Shown here in pieces: positions 8,686 to 19,053 of a DNA stretch of 64,000 nucleotides (its first letter is position 1; each line of letters opens with the position of its first letter). Below the pieces are notes generated by a model that ran no database searches, was not told the origin of the DNA, and saw nothing but the letters and a program-made list of their open reading frames with translations. A program made the position numbers and the translations under genes. Origin of the DNA: Streptomyces sp. ACA25 (GTDB lineage: Bacteria; Actinomycetota; Actinomycetes; Streptomycetales; Streptomycetaceae); the NCBI RefSeq assembly GCF_028200735.1, contig NZ_JAQKPV010000002.1, positions 1 through 64,000 of the forward strand. The letters run 5' to 3'.

Positions 8686-10137
8686 TCAGTCGAATGGGCG
8701 GAATTCGTCGTACTCCTGATCCGGGTTGACCCGGTCTTCGGCACGCTCGGCCTCGCGGTCACGCCGGCGCTGCGCGGCAGGGCGGGGAGCTTCCAAACGG
8801 TGATCCTCGCCACGTCGGCCGAGCATCTCGGCCCCGGCCGACAGCGAGGGCTCCCAGTCGAACACGACGGCGTCGTCCTCGGGGCCGATCGCCACCCCGT
8901 CGCCCTCCCGGGCGCCGGCCTTCACGAGCTGGTCCTCGACACCGAGACGGTTCAGCCGGTCGGCGAGGTAGCCGACGGCCTCGTCGTTGTTGAAGTCGGT
9001 CTGCCGCACCCAGCGCTCGGGCTTCTCACCCCGCACCCGGAACAGACCCTCGTCCTCACGGGTGACCGTGAAGCCGGCGTCGTTCACGGCCTTCGGGCGG
9101 ATGACGATACGGGTCGCCTCCTCCGCCGGGCGGGCGGCACGGGCCTCGGTGACCATCCCGGCCAGGGCGAAGGACAGCTCCCGCAGGCCCTTGCGGGAGA
9201 CCGCGGAGACCTCGTACACGGGCAGGCCGCGGTCCTGGAGCTCCGCACGGACGAGGTCCGCGAGGTCCTGCCCGTCGGGGATGTCCGTCTTGTTGAGGAC
9301 GATGAGACGGGGACGGTCCTGCAGCCCGCCGTAAGCGGCCAGCTCTCCCTCGATGACGTCGAGGTCGGTGATCGGGTCCCGGTCCGACTCCAGGGTCGCG
9401 CAGTCCAGCACATGCACCAGCACGGAGCAGCGCTCCACGTGCCGCAGGAACTCCAGGCCCAGGCCCTTGCCCTCGCTGGCACCCGGGATGAGCCCGGGGA
9501 CGTCGGCAATGGTGTAGACGGTGCTGCCCGCGGAGACCACGCCCAGGTTCGGGACCAGGGTGGTGAAGGGGTAGTCGGCGATCTTCGGCTTGGCCGCCGA
9601 GAGCACCGCGATGAGCGAGGACTTCCCGGCACTGGGGTAACCGACGAGCGCCACATCCGCGACCGTCTTCAGCTCCAGGACGATCTCGCGGGCCCGCCCG
9701 GGCTCACCGAGCAGGGCGAAACCGGGTGCCTTGCGGCGGGCGGACGCGAGAGCGGCGTTGCCCAGCCCTCCGCGGCCCCCCTGGGCGGCGACGAAGGTGG
9801 TGCCGTGTCCGACGAGGTCGGCGAGGACGTTGCCCTGCCGGTCGAGGACCACGGTGCCGTCCGGGACGGGCAGGACCAGGTCCTTGCCGTGCGCGCCGGA
9901 ACGGTTCCCGCCCTCGCCCGGCTTGCCGTTGGTGGCCTTGCGGTGCGGGTGGTGATGGTATTCGAGCAGCGTGGTGACGTCCTGGTCGACGACCAGCATC
10001 ACGTCACCGCCACGGCCTCCGTTGCCGCCGTCCGGGCCGCCGAGCGGTTTGAACTTCTCCCGGTGAACGGAGGCACAGCCGTGGCCTCCGCTGCCCGCGG
10101 CGACGTGCAGTTCGACGCGGTCCACGAAGGTGGTCAT
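8686..10137 (-). CDS. obg: Obg/CgtA GTPase
   Basis: The product has 483 residues, in the usual actinobacterial length range. Residues 1-158 are the glycine-rich Obg fold ([17 protein letters not shown]). The G domain follows, with GYPSAGKSS (P-loop), DVPGLIPGA (G3) and NKTDIPD (G4). Residues 340-430 form the OCT domain, followed by an acidic/charged tail. Obg is a ribosome-associated GTPase that acts in 50S maturation and in nutrient/(p)ppGpp signalling; in Streptomyces it is tied to the onset of aerial growth. It lies downstream of rplU-rpmA on the same strand, the classical arrangement, separated by two hairpins. Confidence 0.97.
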   Translation of the reverse strand: MTTFVDRVELHVAAGSGGHGCASVHREKFKPLGGPDGGNGGRGGDVMLVVDQDVTTLLEYHHHPHRKATNGKPGEGGNRSGAHGKDLVLPVPDGTVVLDRQGNVLADLVGHGTTFVAAQGGRGGLGNAALASARRKAPGFALLGEPGRAREIVLELKTVADVALVGYPSAGKSSLIAVLSAAKPKIADYPFTTLVPNLGVVSAGSTVYTIADVPGLIPGASEGKGLGLEFLRHVERCSVLVHVLDCATLESDRDPITDLDVIEGELAAYGGLQDRPRLIVLNKTDIPDGQDLADLVRAELQDRGLPVYEVSAVSRKGLRELSFALAGMVTEARAARPAEEATRIVIRPKAVNDAGFTVTREDEGLFRVRGEKPERWVRQTDFNNDEAVGYLADRLNRLGVEDQLVKAGAREGDGVAIGPEDDAVVFDWEPSLSAGAEMLGRRGEDHRLEAPRPAAQRRRDREAERAEDRVNPDQEYDEFRPFD

Positions 10138-10186
10138 GGGGTGCCTCCGGTGTTCAGGTGGTGGGGTATGGCTTCGATAGCACGCA

Positions 10187-10216
10187 GAGGGCGGATGCGC
10201 GTTCGCATCCGCCCTC
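10187..10216 (-). terminator. Hairpin between rpmA and obg
   Basis: A perfect 13-bp stem (GAGGGCGGATGCG and its complement) encloses a four-base loop CGTT. It lies after the rpmA stop and 50 bases before the obg start, so it may terminate or attenuate transcription from rplU-rpmA into obg. Confidence 0.75.
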
Positions 10217-10230
10217 GGGTTACGTGCGGT

Positions 10231-10249
10231 TCACCGGCAGAGCCGGTGA
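10231..10249 (-). terminator. Second small hairpin after rpmA
   Basis: TCACCGGC / GCCGGTGA form an 8-bp stem around loop AGA, twelve bases after the rpmA stop on the minus strand. Together with the hairpin at 10187-10216 it makes a double structure in the rpmA-obg gap. Confidence 0.55.
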
Positions 10250-10261
10250 GTCAACGGTGTC

Positions 10262-10519
10262 TCAGGCCTCGGCCGGGACGATGTTGACGACCTTGCGGTC
10301 ACGGCTCCGGCCGAACTGCACCGAGCCGGGCTGCAGCGCGAACAGGGTGTCGTCCTTGCCGCGGCCGACGCCGTTGCCGGGGTGGAAGTGGGTGCCGCGC
10401 TGGCGGACCAGAATCTCGCCCGCGTTGACGACCTGACCGCCGAAGCGCTTCACACCGAGGAACTGCGCGTTGGAATCGCGGCCGTTCCGAGTGGACGATG
10501 CGCCCTTTTTGTGTGCCAT
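10262..10519 (-). CDS. rpmA: 50S ribosomal protein L27
   Basis: The product has 85 residues and starts [19 protein letters not shown], the invariant L27 N-terminus that reaches the peptidyl-transferase centre; VKRFGGQ and [11 protein letters not shown] follow. There is no cleaved N-terminal extension of the Firmicutes type. It lies 15 bases downstream of rplU and is probably cotranscribed with it. Confidence 0.98.
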   Translation of the reverse strand: MAHKKGASSTRNGRDSNAQFLGVKRFGGQVVNAGEILVRQRGTHFHPGNGVGRGKDDTLFALQPGSVQFGRSRDRKVVNIVPAEA

Positions 10520-10534
10520 GTCTTCCTCAGTCCC

Positions 10535-10855
10535 TTACTTCGTCGGGGTGGGGATGCTGGTGATCCGCAGCTGGGTGTGCAGCTGACGGTGACCGATCCG
10601 CCGGCGGTAGCCCGTCTTGTTCTTGTACTTCTGGATCCGGATCTTTTCGCCCTTGTGGTGGTCCAGCACCTCTGCCTGGACCTTCACTCCGGCCAGCACC
10701 CACGGGTCACTGGTGACCGACTCGCCGTCGACGAGGAGCAGGGTCGAGAGCTCGACGCTGTCGCCGACCTCGTTGGTGGACAAGCGGTCAACCTCGATGA
10801 CGTCGCCTTCAGCAACCTTCTGCTGGCGACCGCCGGTGCGCACGATGGCGTACAC
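10535..10855 (-). CDS. rplU: 50S ribosomal protein L21
   Basis: The product has 106 residues, the normal L21 length. It starts with GTG at 10855 giving (M)[17 protein letters not shown], the conserved family N-terminus, with GAGAG a few bases upstream. [12 protein letters not shown] near the end is the L21 signature region. Longer in-frame extensions to 10990 lack family similarity and are leader RNA. L21 binds 23S rRNA next to L20. It is the first gene of the rplU-rpmA unit. Confidence 0.97.
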   Translation of the reverse strand: MYAIVRTGGRQQKVAEGDVIEVDRLSTNEVGDSVELSTLLLVDGESVTSDPWVLAGVKVQAEVLDHHKGEKIRIQKYKNKTGYRRRIGHRQLHTQLRITSIPTPTK

Positions 10856-10939
10856 GCGGAACTCTCTCTCACTCGATGCGGAGCCTCCGATGCCAGGCGG
10901 CCCCTGCCCGGCACACAGCCGAAATGGGGTGAGTCCGCC

Positions 10940-10959
10940 CTCTCCCGGAACCGGGAGGG
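10940..10959 (-). promoter_or_regulatory. Hairpin in rplU leader
   Basis: CTCCCGG and CCGGGAG lie two bases apart and extend outward by one G-U and one C-G pair. It sits about 85 bases upstream of the rplU GTG, inside the probable 5' leader. It could be part of a ribosomal-protein leader control element or simply a chance GC palindrome. Confidence 0.35.
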
Positions 10960-11050
10960 TGGGTTGCTCGGAGGCGTGGCGCAGGAACACAACACGCCGA
11001 CGGTCAAGAATACGGACGCGCCGACGACCAGGTCAAATCAACTCCGGTGA

Positions 11051-11092
11051 CGTGGCCGCCCGGCCCGGCGGATGCCGGGCCGGGCGGCCACG
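11051..11092 (-). terminator. Strong hairpin between rne and rplU
   Basis: A perfect 19-bp stem (CGTGGCCGCCCGGCCCGGC and its complement) closes a GGAT loop. It begins about 40 bases after the rne stop, so rne mRNA is expected to end here and rplU to have its own promoter. Confidence 0.9.
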
Positions 11093-11131
11093 CGTACGGC
11101 TCAGCAGTGTTCGTGCCGGGCGGGACGGGGA

Positions 11132-14100
11132 TCAGTCCTGGCCGTCCTGGCCGGCCGAGGCCGAAACCGTGGAAGGAGCGGGCTGCTCCGCCGCGGCGGT
11201 GGCCTTCTTCGCGGACTTGCGCGGAGCGGACTTCTTCGCGGGCGCCTTCCTGGCCGCCTTCTTCCCCTCCGCCCCGGGCTCCGCCGCCTCCGCCCCGTCC
11301 GCTTCCGCGGCCTTCGGCTCGGACTTCTTCGCCGTCTTCTTCGCCGTGCTCTTCCTGGCTGCCGTCTTCTTGGCCGTGCTCTTCTTCGCGGCCTTCTTCT
11401 TCGCCGGCGCTTCCTCGGCCACCGGCTCCGGAGCGGGCTGGACAGCAGCGGGCTCGGCCGGGACGACCGTCACCGCCGCTTCCGCGGCCTCGGCCGCTCC
11501 ACCGGGCGAACCCGCGGGGGCCGATGCCCGGCGGACCGCCCGGCGACGGGGCCGGGCCGCCGGAGCGGCCTCCGGCTCCGCGACGGCCTGAGCAGCGGGC
11601 TCGGGCCGGGGCTCGGCGGCAGGTGCCGAAGGAGCGGGCTCGCCACTGACGACCACCACGCCGACCTCCGGCGCGGCGGCCTTCGGCGGCCCGGCGGGCG
11701 CACCGGCCCGGCGGACGGCCCGGCGGCGCGGACGGGCCGCGCCGGTCGGGGCGTCCTGCGGCTCGGGAGCCGGCACGGGCTCGGTTGCCGCGACGGGCTG
11801 CTCGGGCGCGGACTCGGCAGGTGCGCCAGGACCGGCGGTGGACGCCTCGACCGTCACCCCGATGTCCTCCGAGGACTTCGGGGGACCGACCGGGGCGACG
11901 GCCTTGCGGCTCCGACGACGGCTGCGCGCGGGCTTCTCCTCCCCCACGGCTTCCGCCCCCGCGGCTTCCGCCTCCGCGGCGGCCGCCGACCTGCGGCCCG
12001 GACGCCGGCGGCTGCGGCCTCCGCGGGCGGCCTCCTCGGCCTCCGCGGCACTGCTGTACAGGTCCGCGTCCGGGACGAACTCCGTCGCCGCGGGCTCGGC
12101 AACAGGCTCCGGCCGCGGCTCCACGGCTGCCGGGGCCTCAGCCTCCGGCTCGGCGGGCGCCGCCACGGCTGCCTGCTGCGCCTCCAGCTCTTCCTGCTGC
12201 TTCTGCTTCCGCTTGGCCTTCTTGCTGCTCGTACCGACAGCGGTGTGCACATGCGGCTGGTCCATGTGCACGATCACGCCGCGCCCGTTGCAGTGCACGC
12301 AGGACTCGGAGAAGGACTCCAGCAGGCCCTGACCGACGCGCTTGCGCGTCATCTGCACCAGGCCCAGCGAGGTGACCTCGGCGACCTGGTGCTTGGTGCG
12401 GTCGCGGCCCAGGCACTCCAGCAGGCGGCGCAGCACGAGGTCCCGGTTGGACTCCAGCACCATGTCGATGAAGTCGATGACGATGATGCCGCCGAGGTCG
12501 CGCAGCCGCAGCTGGCGCACGATCTCCTCCGCCGCCTCCAGGTTGTTCCTGGTGACGGTCTCCTCGAGGTTGCCGCCCTGGCCGGTGAACCGGCCGGTGT
12601 TCACATCGACCACGATCATGGCTTCGGTGCGGTCGATGACCAGCGAGCCGCCGCTCGGCAGCCAGACCTTGCGGTCCAGCGCCTTCATCAGCTGCTCGTC
12701 GATCCGGTTCGCGGCGAAGACATCGACGTCGGAGGTCCACTTCTGCAGCCGGCCCACAAGGTCGGGAGCGACGTGGCTGACGTAGTCGTGGATGGTGTTC
12801 CAGGCCTGCTCGCCGCTGACGATGACCTTGGTGAAGTCCTCGTTGAAGATGTCCCGGACGACGCGGACGGTCATGTCGGGCTCACCGTAGAGCAGCTTGG
12901 GCGCGGCGCCCTTCTTGGCGTTCTGCTGGATCTCCGCCCACTGCGCGTGCAGCCGCTCGACGTCGCGGGTCAGCTCTTCCTCGCTGGCGCCCTCCGCGGC
13001 GGTGCGGACGATGACCCCGGCGTTCTCCGGGAGGATCTTCTTGAGGATCTGCTTGAGCCGGGCGCGCTCGGTGTCCGGGAGCTTGCGGCTGATGCCGGTC
13101 ATCGAGCCCTCGGGCACGTAGACCAGGTACCGGCCGGGGAGTGAGATCTGGCTGGTCAGCCGGGCGCCCTTGTGGCCGATGGGGTCCTTGGTGACCTGCG
13201 CGAGGACCGGCTGGCCGGACTTCAGCGCGCTCTCGATGCGGCGCGGTCCGTGGCCGAGGCCGAGAGCCTCGAAGTTGACCTCACCGGCGTAGAGGACCGC
13301 GTTGCGGCCCTTGCCGATGTCGACGAAGGCGGCCTCCATGGACGGCAGGACGTTCTGCACCTTGCCCAGGTACACGTTGCCGACGTAGGAGGAGGCCTCC
13401 TCCTTGTTCACGTAGTGCTCGACGAGCACATCGTCCTCGAGCACGCCGATCTGGGTGCGCTCGCCGCTCTCCCGGACGACCATGACCCGCTCGACCGCTT
13501 CGCGGCGGGCCAGGAACTCGGCCTCGGTGATGATCGGAACGCGGCGGCGGCCCTGCTCGCGCCCCTCGCGGCGACGCTGCTTCTTGGCCTCCAGCCGGGT
13601 GGAGCCGCGGATGGACTGCACACCGTCGGACGCCTCGGGGAACTCGTCCTTCTTCTTGCCGCGCGGCTCACGGACCTTGACGACCGTGCGCTCCGGGTCG
13701 TCGCCTGCCACGGGGGCGGGTTCGGTGTCGTCCCCCGTCCGCCGACGGCGGCGGCGACGGCGACGGGAACCGCCTCCGGCCCCCTCGTCACCGTTGTCCT
13801 CGGCACGGTCGTCCCCACCGTCCGCGGTGTCGGTGCCCGTTGTCCCGGTGCTCTCTTCCTCGTCCGCGCCGGACTCGGCGGACTGCTGCCCGGAGCCGGA
13901 CCCGGCCGGCTCCTCCTGCCGCGAGGCACCGTTCCCGCCCGCGGCGGCCTCGGCAGCCTGCTCGACAGTCTCACTGCGACGACGACGGCGCCCTCCACGG
14001 CGACGGCGACGGCCGGGACGCTCCGCCTGCTCCTCGTCGTCCTCGTCGGCGTCATCCACGGGGGCGGCCTGCGGTTCGGCGGCGGACGGTTCCGGGGTCG

Positions 14101-15244
14101 CGCCGGCCTCGAGGACCTCGTCCTCGTCCTCGTCCGCGTCGAAGGCGGCCTCCTCCGCGGCCCGCTGCGGGGTCTGGAACATGGGTGCCTGGAACACGGG
14201 GGCCTGGAACACCGCGCTCGGGGCGGCGGGAGCGGTGGCCGTGGCCTTGCGGGTGGCCCGTCGGCCGGCCCGCGGAGCGTCCGGCGCAGGGGCGCCGCCG
14301 GAGGTTTCGGCCGCGGGCTCGGGCCCGGGTGCGGCGGCCGGCTCAGGCTCCGACACGGGGGCAGGCTCGGGCTTCGGCTCCGGGGCGCCGGCCCTGCTGC
14401 GGGCGGTCCGGCGGCGGCTGCGGGTGGGCTTCTCCTCCACCGGCTGCGCCTCCGCCGGCTGCTCGACGGCGGGCGACTCGGCCGCAGGCTCCTCAACGGG
14501 CTCGGCAACCGCGGCGCTCTCCGGCGCGGTCACCGGCGCGGTCGCCTTCCGCGTCGCCCGACGACGCGTACGCGCAGGCTTCTCCTCCGCAGCCGGCTCC
14601 ACCACCGGCTCCTGCTGCGCCACAGCAGCACCCTCCGGCGCCACCTCCGCAGGCGCGCCCTCCGGCGCGGTCGCCTTCCGCGTCGCCCGACGACGCGTAC
14701 GCGCGGGCTTCTCCTCCACCGGCTGCGCCTCCGCCGGCTGCTCGACGGCGGGCGACTCGGCCGCAGGCTCCTCAACGGGCTCGGCAACCGCGGCGCTCTC
14801 CGGCGCGGTCACCGGCGCCGTCGCCTTCCGCGTCGCCCGACGACGCGTACGCGCAGGCTTCTCCTCCGCAGCCGGCTCCGCCACCGGCTCCTGCTGCGCC
14901 ACAGCAGCACCCTCCGGCGCCACCTCCGCAGGCGCGCCCTCCGGTGCCGTCGCCTTCCGCGTCGCCCGACGACGCGTACGCGCGGGCTTCTCCTCCACCG
15001 GCTGCGCCTCCGCCGACTGCTCGACGGCGGGCGACTCGGCCCGGTCAACGGCAGCGGACGCCTCGGTCACCACCGCGGCCTCGGCCGAGGTCACCCGCCC
15101 CTCGACAGCCGGCGGGCCGGCGGGCCGGGAGGCCGCGCGGCGGCGGCGGGGCGGCAGCGTGCCGCTCGGGGTGCTCTCCGGGGCTTTGCCGTCCGGGGTG
15201 CGTTCTGGCCCGTCCGCCTCGGCGGACTCATGGTGCTCGTGCAT
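11132..15244 (-). CDS. rne: RNase E/G family endoribonuclease
   Basis: The product has 1370 residues. The catalytic core lies in the middle (about 600-1030): an S1 RNA-binding segment with VGNVYLGKVQNVLPSMEAAF near 620, the two catalytic aspartate blocks IVVDVNTGRFTG near 880 and IVIDFIDM near 925, and a CVHC zinc-link motif. About 590 N-terminal and 340 C-terminal residues are low complexity, rich in Ala, Pro, Glu and RRRATRKA-type basic blocks, with a Lys/Ala histone-like tail. Placing the core between two disordered arms is known for Streptomyces RNase ES, a single-strand endonuclease that cuts AU-rich sites and can bind PNPase. The N-terminal arm contains a near-perfect 279-bp tandem repeat. 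The start MHEHHESAEADGP at 15244 is accepted, though translation of the arm is hard to check by eye. Confidence 0.95.
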   Translation of the reverse strand: MHEHHESAEADGPERTPDGKAPESTPSGTLPPRRRRAASRPAGPPAVEGRVTSAEAAVVTEASAAVDRAESPAVEQSAEAQPVEEKPARTRRRATRKATAPEGAPAEVAPEGAAVAQQEPVAEPAAEEKPARTRRRATRKATAPVTAPESAAVAEPVEEPAAESPAVEQPAEAQPVEEKPARTRRRATRKATAPEGAPAEVAPEGAAVAQQEPVVEPAAEEKPARTRRRATRKATAPVTAPESAAVAEPVEEPAAESPAVEQPAEAQPVEEKPTRSRRRTARSRAGAPEPKPEPAPVSEPEPAAAPGPEPAAETSGGAPAPDAPRAGRRATRKATATAPAAPSAVFQAPVFQAPMFQTPQRAAEEAAFDADEDEDEVLEAGATPEPSAAEPQAAPVDDADEDDEEQAERPGRRRRRGGRRRRRSETVEQAAEAAAGGNGASRQEEPAGSGSGQQSAESGADEEESTGTTGTDTADGGDDRAEDNGDEGAGGGSRRRRRRRRRTGDDTEPAPVAGDDPERTVVKVREPRGKKKDEFPEASDGVQSIRGSTRLEAKKQRRREGREQGRRRVPIITEAEFLARREAVERVMVVRESGERTQIGVLEDDVLVEHYVNKEEASSYVGNVYLGKVQNVLPSMEAAFVDIGKGRNAVLYAGEVNFEALGLGHGPRRIESALKSGQPVLAQVTKDPIGHKGARLTSQISLPGRYLVYVPEGSMTGISRKLPDTERARLKQILKKILPENAGVIVRTAAEGASEEELTRDVERLHAQWAEIQQNAKKGAAPKLLYGEPDMTVRVVRDIFNEDFTKVIVSGEQAWNTIHDYVSHVAPDLVGRLQKWTSDVDVFAANRIDEQLMKALDRKVWLPSGGSLVIDRTEAMIVVDVNTGRFTGQGGNLEETVTRNNLEAAEEIVRQLRLRDLGGIIVIDFIDMVLESNRDLVLRRLLECLGRDRTKHQVAEVTSLGLVQMTRKRVGQGLLESFSESCVHCNGRGVIVHMDQPHVHTAVGTSSKKAKRKQKQQEELEAQQAAVAAPAEPEAEAPAAVEPRPEPVAEPAATEFVPDADLYSSAAEAEEAARGGRSRRRPGRRSAAAAEAEAAGAEAVGEEKPARSRRRSRKAVAPVGPPKSSEDIGVTVEASTAGPGAPAESAPEQPVAATEPVPAPEPQDAPTGAARPRRRAVRRAGAPAGPPKAAAPEVGVVVVSGEPAPSAPAAEPRPEPAAQAVAEPEAAPAARPRRRAVRRASAPAGSPGGAAEAAEAAVTVVPAEPAAVQPAPEPVAEEAPAKKKAAKKSTAKKTAARKSTAKKTAKKSEPKAAEADGAEAAEPGAEGKKAARKAPAKKSAPRKSAKKATAAAEQPAPSTVSASAGQDGQD
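14426..15041 (-). repeat. 279-bp tandem repeat inside rne
   Basis: About 2.2 copies of a 279-bp unit encode a 93-residue repeat. The landmark GCTCGACGGCGGGCGACTCGG recurs (with its Gs shared) at 14461, 14740 and 15019, exactly 279 bases apart. Each unit itself holds two half-repeats ending in EKPARTRRRATRKATAP. Copies differ by only a few substitutions, such as VAEP versus VVEP, so the duplication is recent or kept uniform by recombination. It is in frame and would make this locus prone to copy-number change. Confidence 0.93.
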
Positions 15245-15442
15245 GCGGGCGGTTCTCCCGTCACGCTCCCGGGCGCCGCGTCAAGGACAGCGGGCGCCGC
15301 ACGGGAGCTGTTCGTGTCACTCGCCGGTTCCGCGTCCCATGGGTGCGGCTACGGCGAAAGTCTTGTGGTCGGTGCGCCGGTCCGGTCACCGGGGCCCGAG
15401 TGGCTCTCTGGGCCCTGGCGGTTCGGCGGAGCAGCGACGCCG

Positions 15443-16267
15443 TCACTGGCCGGGGCCCTCCGGCGCCGCCGCGGCATGCAGCCCGGCGGCCGTGGATGGG
15501 GCGGCCGTGGCGGCGTCGCGGTCAGGCGCGAACGGGTCGGTCACCGTTCCGGACTCCTCATCGAGCGGCCCCTGCGCCAGCCTGGTCACCGCTGCGGGGA
15601 CCGGCGGCGCCAGGTCGGCCGTAGCGCGGAGACCGGAAAGGACGTCGTCGGGTCGTACAGCAGGTGTGAGGTGCCGTACCACCAGGCGCAGTATCGCACA
15701 GAGTGAGCCCTCGGACCCAGTGGACCGGGACATGGCCCCGGCCACACTGCCGGGGACCACGCTCAGAGAGGCGACCGCTGCGCGGGTGTCGAAGGTGCGG
15801 AGGCCCTTCTTGGTCTGCCGCTGCACCTCCACGTGGTCGGCAGCAAGGAAGGCGCGCACCGCGCGCTCGGCCTCGGCCGGGTCCACTCCGACGAGCCGGA
15901 GCTCCCAGTGGGAGGCGGTCAGCCGGTCGGCGAAGCCGGTGGTGCGGGCCTCCACCGCGTCGGTGACGTCGAGCCCGGTGGGCAGCGAGTCATCGAGGAG
16001 TGCCCGCAGGAGGGCGGGGTCGCGGTGCTCGGCCAGGGCGATCTCCAGGAACTCCGCCTCGCTCGCGGTACCGGTGGGTGCCGCGTTGGCGTAGCTGACC
16101 CGGGGGTGCGGGGTGAAACCGGCGGAGTAGGCCATGGGGACTTCGGCGCGGCGCAGGGCGCGCTCGAACGCGCGCTGGAAGTCGCGGTGGCTGGTGAACC
16201 GCAGGCGGTCGCGCTTGGTGTACCGCAACCGGATGCGCTGCACCACGGCTGCCGGCGGCGGGCCCAC
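15443..16267 (-). CDS. DUF2344 / TIGR03936 radical-SAM-linked protein
   Basis: The product has 274 residues. RIRLRYTKRDRLRFTSHRDF near residue 12 and VPMAYSAGFTPHPRVSYANA near 45 are typical of the DUF2344 (TIGR03936) family. This family is either fused to, or encoded beside, TIGR03960 radical SAM proteins, and commonly neighbours RNase E/G and rplU-rpmA-obg; all are present here. Its biochemical role is not established; RNA or ribosome modification is a plausible inference. GTG at 16267 is given, but GTGs at 16246 or 16243 would give the shorter family-like start (M)QRIRLRYT. Confidence 0.85.
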   Translation of the reverse strand: MGPPPAAVVQRIRLRYTKRDRLRFTSHRDFQRAFERALRRAEVPMAYSAGFTPHPRVSYANAAPTGTASEAEFLEIALAEHRDPALLRALLDDSLPTGLDVTDAVEARTTGFADRLTASHWELRLVGVDPAEAERAVRAFLAADHVEVQRQTKKGLRTFDTRAAVASLSVVPGSVAGAMSRSTGSEGSLCAILRLVVRHLTPAVRPDDVLSGLRATADLAPPVPAAVTRLAQGPLDEESGTVTDPFAPDRDAATAAPSTAAGLHAAAAPEGPGQ

Positions 16268-16463
16268 GGGCTGTCGCTTGCCCAGTGTCGTTCAGTCCCT
16301 CAGGGTCGGTGTCGGATCTTCCTCCCAGGGTACGCGGCCCGCTCGTCCGCTCCGTCCCCGCCCGGGCGCCGGGGACACCGGACGGGGACGGAGCCACCGG
16401 CTGCTCGCCGGCAACGGCTCCGGGGAGGTTCCTGTCGGGTTGCCGCCCACGGGGCCGAGCCGG

Positions 16464-16838
16464 CTACGCTCCGTGTGCGGCAGTTGCCTCGGCAAGCTGA
16501 TCGAAGGTGCGGATCAGTACCGCGCGCCGTTGTTCCTTGAAGCCCTGCGCGGGCTCCAGGCCGTCGATCGTGCGCTCCCAGACGGCCATGAAGTGCTTCT
16601 TCCATTGCTCCACCAGCTCCGGACGCAGCGGGGTGTCCGAGGTGTGGCCGGCCCGGGTGAGGACGTGCAGCAGCTCCAGCCGGCACGGCACGGCGACGCC
16701 CTCGTACTCGTCGGGTTCGATGGCGACCGGGTCGCCGTCCATCGCCTCGGCGACTTCGGCGACGAGCCGGTCGACGAACGACGACAGGTAGTCCCTGGCC
16801 GTGTCGCTCTCGAAGTTTCCACTGCCCCACGTACCCAC
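16464..16838 (-). CDS. DUF4259 domain protein
   Basis: The product has 124 residues. It starts with GTG at 16838 behind GAGGGGA, giving (M)GTWGSGNFESDTARDYL, the hallmark of DUF4259 proteins. The rest is acidic and soluble with no signal peptide (for example EPDEYEGVAVPCRLELL, then a helical C-terminus). Function is unknown. It is inserted between the two radical-SAM-associated genes, which are usually adjacent. Confidence 0.8.
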   Translation of the reverse strand: MGTWGSGNFESDTARDYLSSFVDRLVAEVAEAMDGDPVAIEPDEYEGVAVPCRLELLHVLTRAGHTSDTPLRPELVEQWKKHFMAVWERTIDGLEPAQGFKEQRRAVLIRTFDQLAEATAAHGA

Positions 16839-16946
16839 GGTTTCCCCTCGTCCGGGTGTCGTCTCACGAGGGGACCATCGAAACAGGCAGCCCTGACAAC
16901 ACCGTCCCGGCCAAGCAGCGGACGGTGACGGCATTCCCGCTGGTCG

Positions 16947-18875
<1,929 letters not shown>

Positions 18876-19013
18876 GGATGGTGTCTCCGGGGAACGAGGC
18901 TGGTGGGCCGGGCCCGCGATCGGGCGTCAGCATGGCTGACCATTCAGACTACTGGGTGTCCGGCCGGCCCGTGTCCGGCAACGGATCCGGCGGGCACGGG
19001 CGAGAGCCGGACG

Positions 19014-19039
19014 GGACCGCCCGGACGGCCGGGCGGTCC
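19014..19039 (-). terminator. Hairpin after rodA
   Basis: An 11-bp perfect stem (GGACCGCCCGG and its complement) has loop ACGG. It starts 15 bases beyond the rodA stop on the minus strand and would end the mre operon transcript. Confidence 0.75.
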
Positions 19040-19053
19040 GGCGGTTACGGAGG

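Noticed and set aside
13172..16094. Very long plus-strand open frames opposite rne
   Set aside because: They are Arg/Ser/Ala-rich complements of a high-GC gene with no stops by chance; the minus-strand RNase E has clear catalytic motifs.
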